A stretch of DNA of 32,555 bases. Source: a bacterium. GTDB lineage: Bacteria > Verrucomicrobiota > Verrucomicrobiae > JAJYAR01. The notes under the pieces were generated by a model. That model was not told the origin of the DNA and ran no database searches. It saw nothing but the letters and a program-made list of their open reading frames with translations. The position numbers were made by a program, and so were the translations under genes. Below, one piece after another: positions 31,438-32,555 of this stretch. The stretch spans positions 1 to 32,555 of the forward strand of contig JAJYAR010000002.1 in the NCBI GenBank assembly GCA_021779435.1. Reading direction: 5' to 3'. Position 1 is the stretch's first letter. Every line of letters starts with the position of its first letter.

Positions 31438-32555
31438 ATGGCTGGCGCACGACGTCGCCGCACTGCACGCAGCTCCACGCGGTGCGATCCTCCGAGGACC
31501 GGACCATCGCGATGTCGCAGCGGGGGCACGACGGAGTCGAGTAGTCTCCCGCGGTGGCGAGCTTCAGGAGTTCCGCACGTGCCGACTCGGGCAGCGCGTT
31601 CAGCTTCTCGAGAAGCAGGTCGCCCGGCAGCAGCGTCACATGCTTCTCCTCGGCGAGGTCCCGCGCCGGAACCCCGAATTTGCCGGTCGTGACAACGTAC
31701 CCGCGACGGATGTCCTCCGCCGCCAGCGTATCGCAGAGATCCTGAACAGGCTTCGCTTCGATCAGACCCTGGGTGTGCGTGATGCATTTCACGCACGCGA
31801 ACGGCTTCTGCTCCCCTTTCCACGAGATTCGGATCTGCACGGGCGTCGATGGGCCGGTCTTTGTGCGCGCGGCCACCACCCCGGTCTTGTTGTAATAGGC
31901 TGCCACGAGTTCCTCGAAGCGCTTCCATTCGAGCTGATTCAGGAGCTCCAGCGTGAACTTCGCGTCTCCGTTTGCACTGCTCTCCGGGGCTTCGAACGGC
32001 GAGCCCGATACCACCGTCGCATCCAACGCGAGCCGCCGCTGCCGGGCGCGCCAGCCGAGATACCCAATGCCGCCGCCGATCAGTCCCAATGCGATGAGAT
32101 AGGTTTGCCCGGTGAAAGCCGATGTCACCACGTCAGCGGTATCGCTTTCAGCCTCCGCCGTCGGTCGCTGCCGCTTCGGCCGCGCAACAGGCGCAACAGG
32201 TGCGCTCGCCACCCCTGGCGAAACCGGCGCCTCAGCCACCGCCGTCGCATTCGCTGGAGCCTCGCCGGCGGGGGCCGGTGCAGGCGCAACGGCGTCCACG
32301 GGCGTTTCCGCTGCGACAACCTTGGTCTCCTGCACCGGAGCGGCAGGCGCCGCGGATGCGGGTATCGCCGGCGCGGGAAGCGCCGCGGGCTTCGCAGGTG
32401 TGGCGCTCGCCGGCTGGGATGGAATGGGGGCGGTTGTCGGCGACGGCTGACGTTGCGTCGCGGGATTAGCCGCGGTGCGCGAGGGAGGACGTACGGACTT
32501 GATCGTCACTTCAGGGACGACTCGCGCGGGTTTGACGGCGGGGTCCGCGACGTCG
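31436..32555 (-). CDS. Membrane-anchored Mrr-like nuclease-fold protein with zinc ribbon, 5' end beyond window
   Basis: At least 372 residues; the frame is open to the window edge, and the GTG at 32509 is only a possible start. Numbered from that GTG, a Pro/Ala-rich low-complexity stretch (1-130) leads to one membrane segment (TYLIALGLIGGGIGYLGW, 136-153) followed by basic residues. An Mrr_cat-like domain follows (about 186-305) with LNQLEWKRFEELVAAYY, a VKC in place of the usual QxK, and YVVTTGKFGVPARDLAEEK. Four cysteines at 328, 331, 347 and 350 form a zinc ribbon. The acidic catalytic residue in the usual GG(A/I)D context is not seen (TKTGPSTPVQIRI). This may be a degraded nuclease with a binding or sensing role. 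No methylase lies nearby. Confidence 0.72.
   Translation of the reverse strand, partial: DVADPAVKPARVVPEVTIKSVRPPSRTAANPATQRQPSPTTAPIPSQPASATPAKPAALPAPAIPASAAPAAPVQETKVVAAETPVDAVAPAPAPAGEAPANATAVAEAPVSPGVASAPVAPVARPKRQRPTAEAESDTADVVTSAFTGQTYLIALGLIGGGIGYLGWRARQRRLALDATVVSGSPFEAPESSANGDAKFTLELLNQLEWKRFEELVAAYYNKTGVVAARTKTGPSTPVQIRISWKGEQKPFACVKCITHTQGLIEAKPVQDLCDTLAAEDIRRGYVVTTGKFGVPARDLAEEKHVTLLPGDLLLEKLNALPESARAELLKLATAGDYSTPSCPRCDIAMVRSSEDRTAWSCVQCGDVVRQP

Overview
The window is high-GC bacterial chromosome with tightly packed, standard bacterial genes. It most resembles the Opitutaceae or a neighbouring group of Verrucomicrobiota. The clues are a fused LpxC/FabZ protein, an elongation factor P with an asparagine-tipped loop, a secreted protease ending in a duplicated C-terminal domain that I associate with this group, and many small palindromic intergenic repeats. 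This assignment is an inference from family features, not from a database search. Few genes have a clear Shine-Dalgarno sequence.

Layout. 1-3506 is the start of the division and cell wall (dcw) cluster, read leftwards: MraZ box, mraZ, a small overlapping ORF, rsmH, an ftsL-like gene, and ftsI cut by the window edge. 3780-4340 is a winged-helix protein. 4341-4940 is a repeat-bearing gap. 4941-10567 is a leftward tripartite efflux operon (adaptor, RND pump, outer membrane channel), with a LysR regulator upstream (10751-11641) and a divergent DUF421 membrane protein. Then follow a PaaI-type thioesterase, a stand-alone response regulator, a large secreted subtilisin-like protease with Ig-like repeats (13861-18600), and a lone KS-AT-ACP polyketide synthase (18641-21748) whose last codons run into a four-unit tandem array of hairpin repeats (to 22225).

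The right third is mostly housekeeping. It holds a GltD-type Fe-S/FAD oxidoreductase; a two-gene GntR/YtrA-type regulator and membrane protein operon with a clear operator; a type II NADH dehydrogenase; a gap with two identical 21-bp palindromes; a DUF971 protein and hisI with a strong terminator; the lipid A genes lpxC/fabZ and lpxA; efp with a terminator; and a membrane-anchored Mrr-like nuclease-fold protein that runs off the right edge.

The points most worth a second look are these: the PKS that appears to be cut by a repeat array, a repeat family with scattered pieces elsewhere in the window, the four 10-bp-phased TGGG repeats before mraZ, the paired palindromes at 27053 and 27097, the asparagine-tipped EF-P, and the Mrr-like protein with altered catalytic residues. 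I found no tRNA, rRNA, CRISPR array, insertion sequence or prophage.
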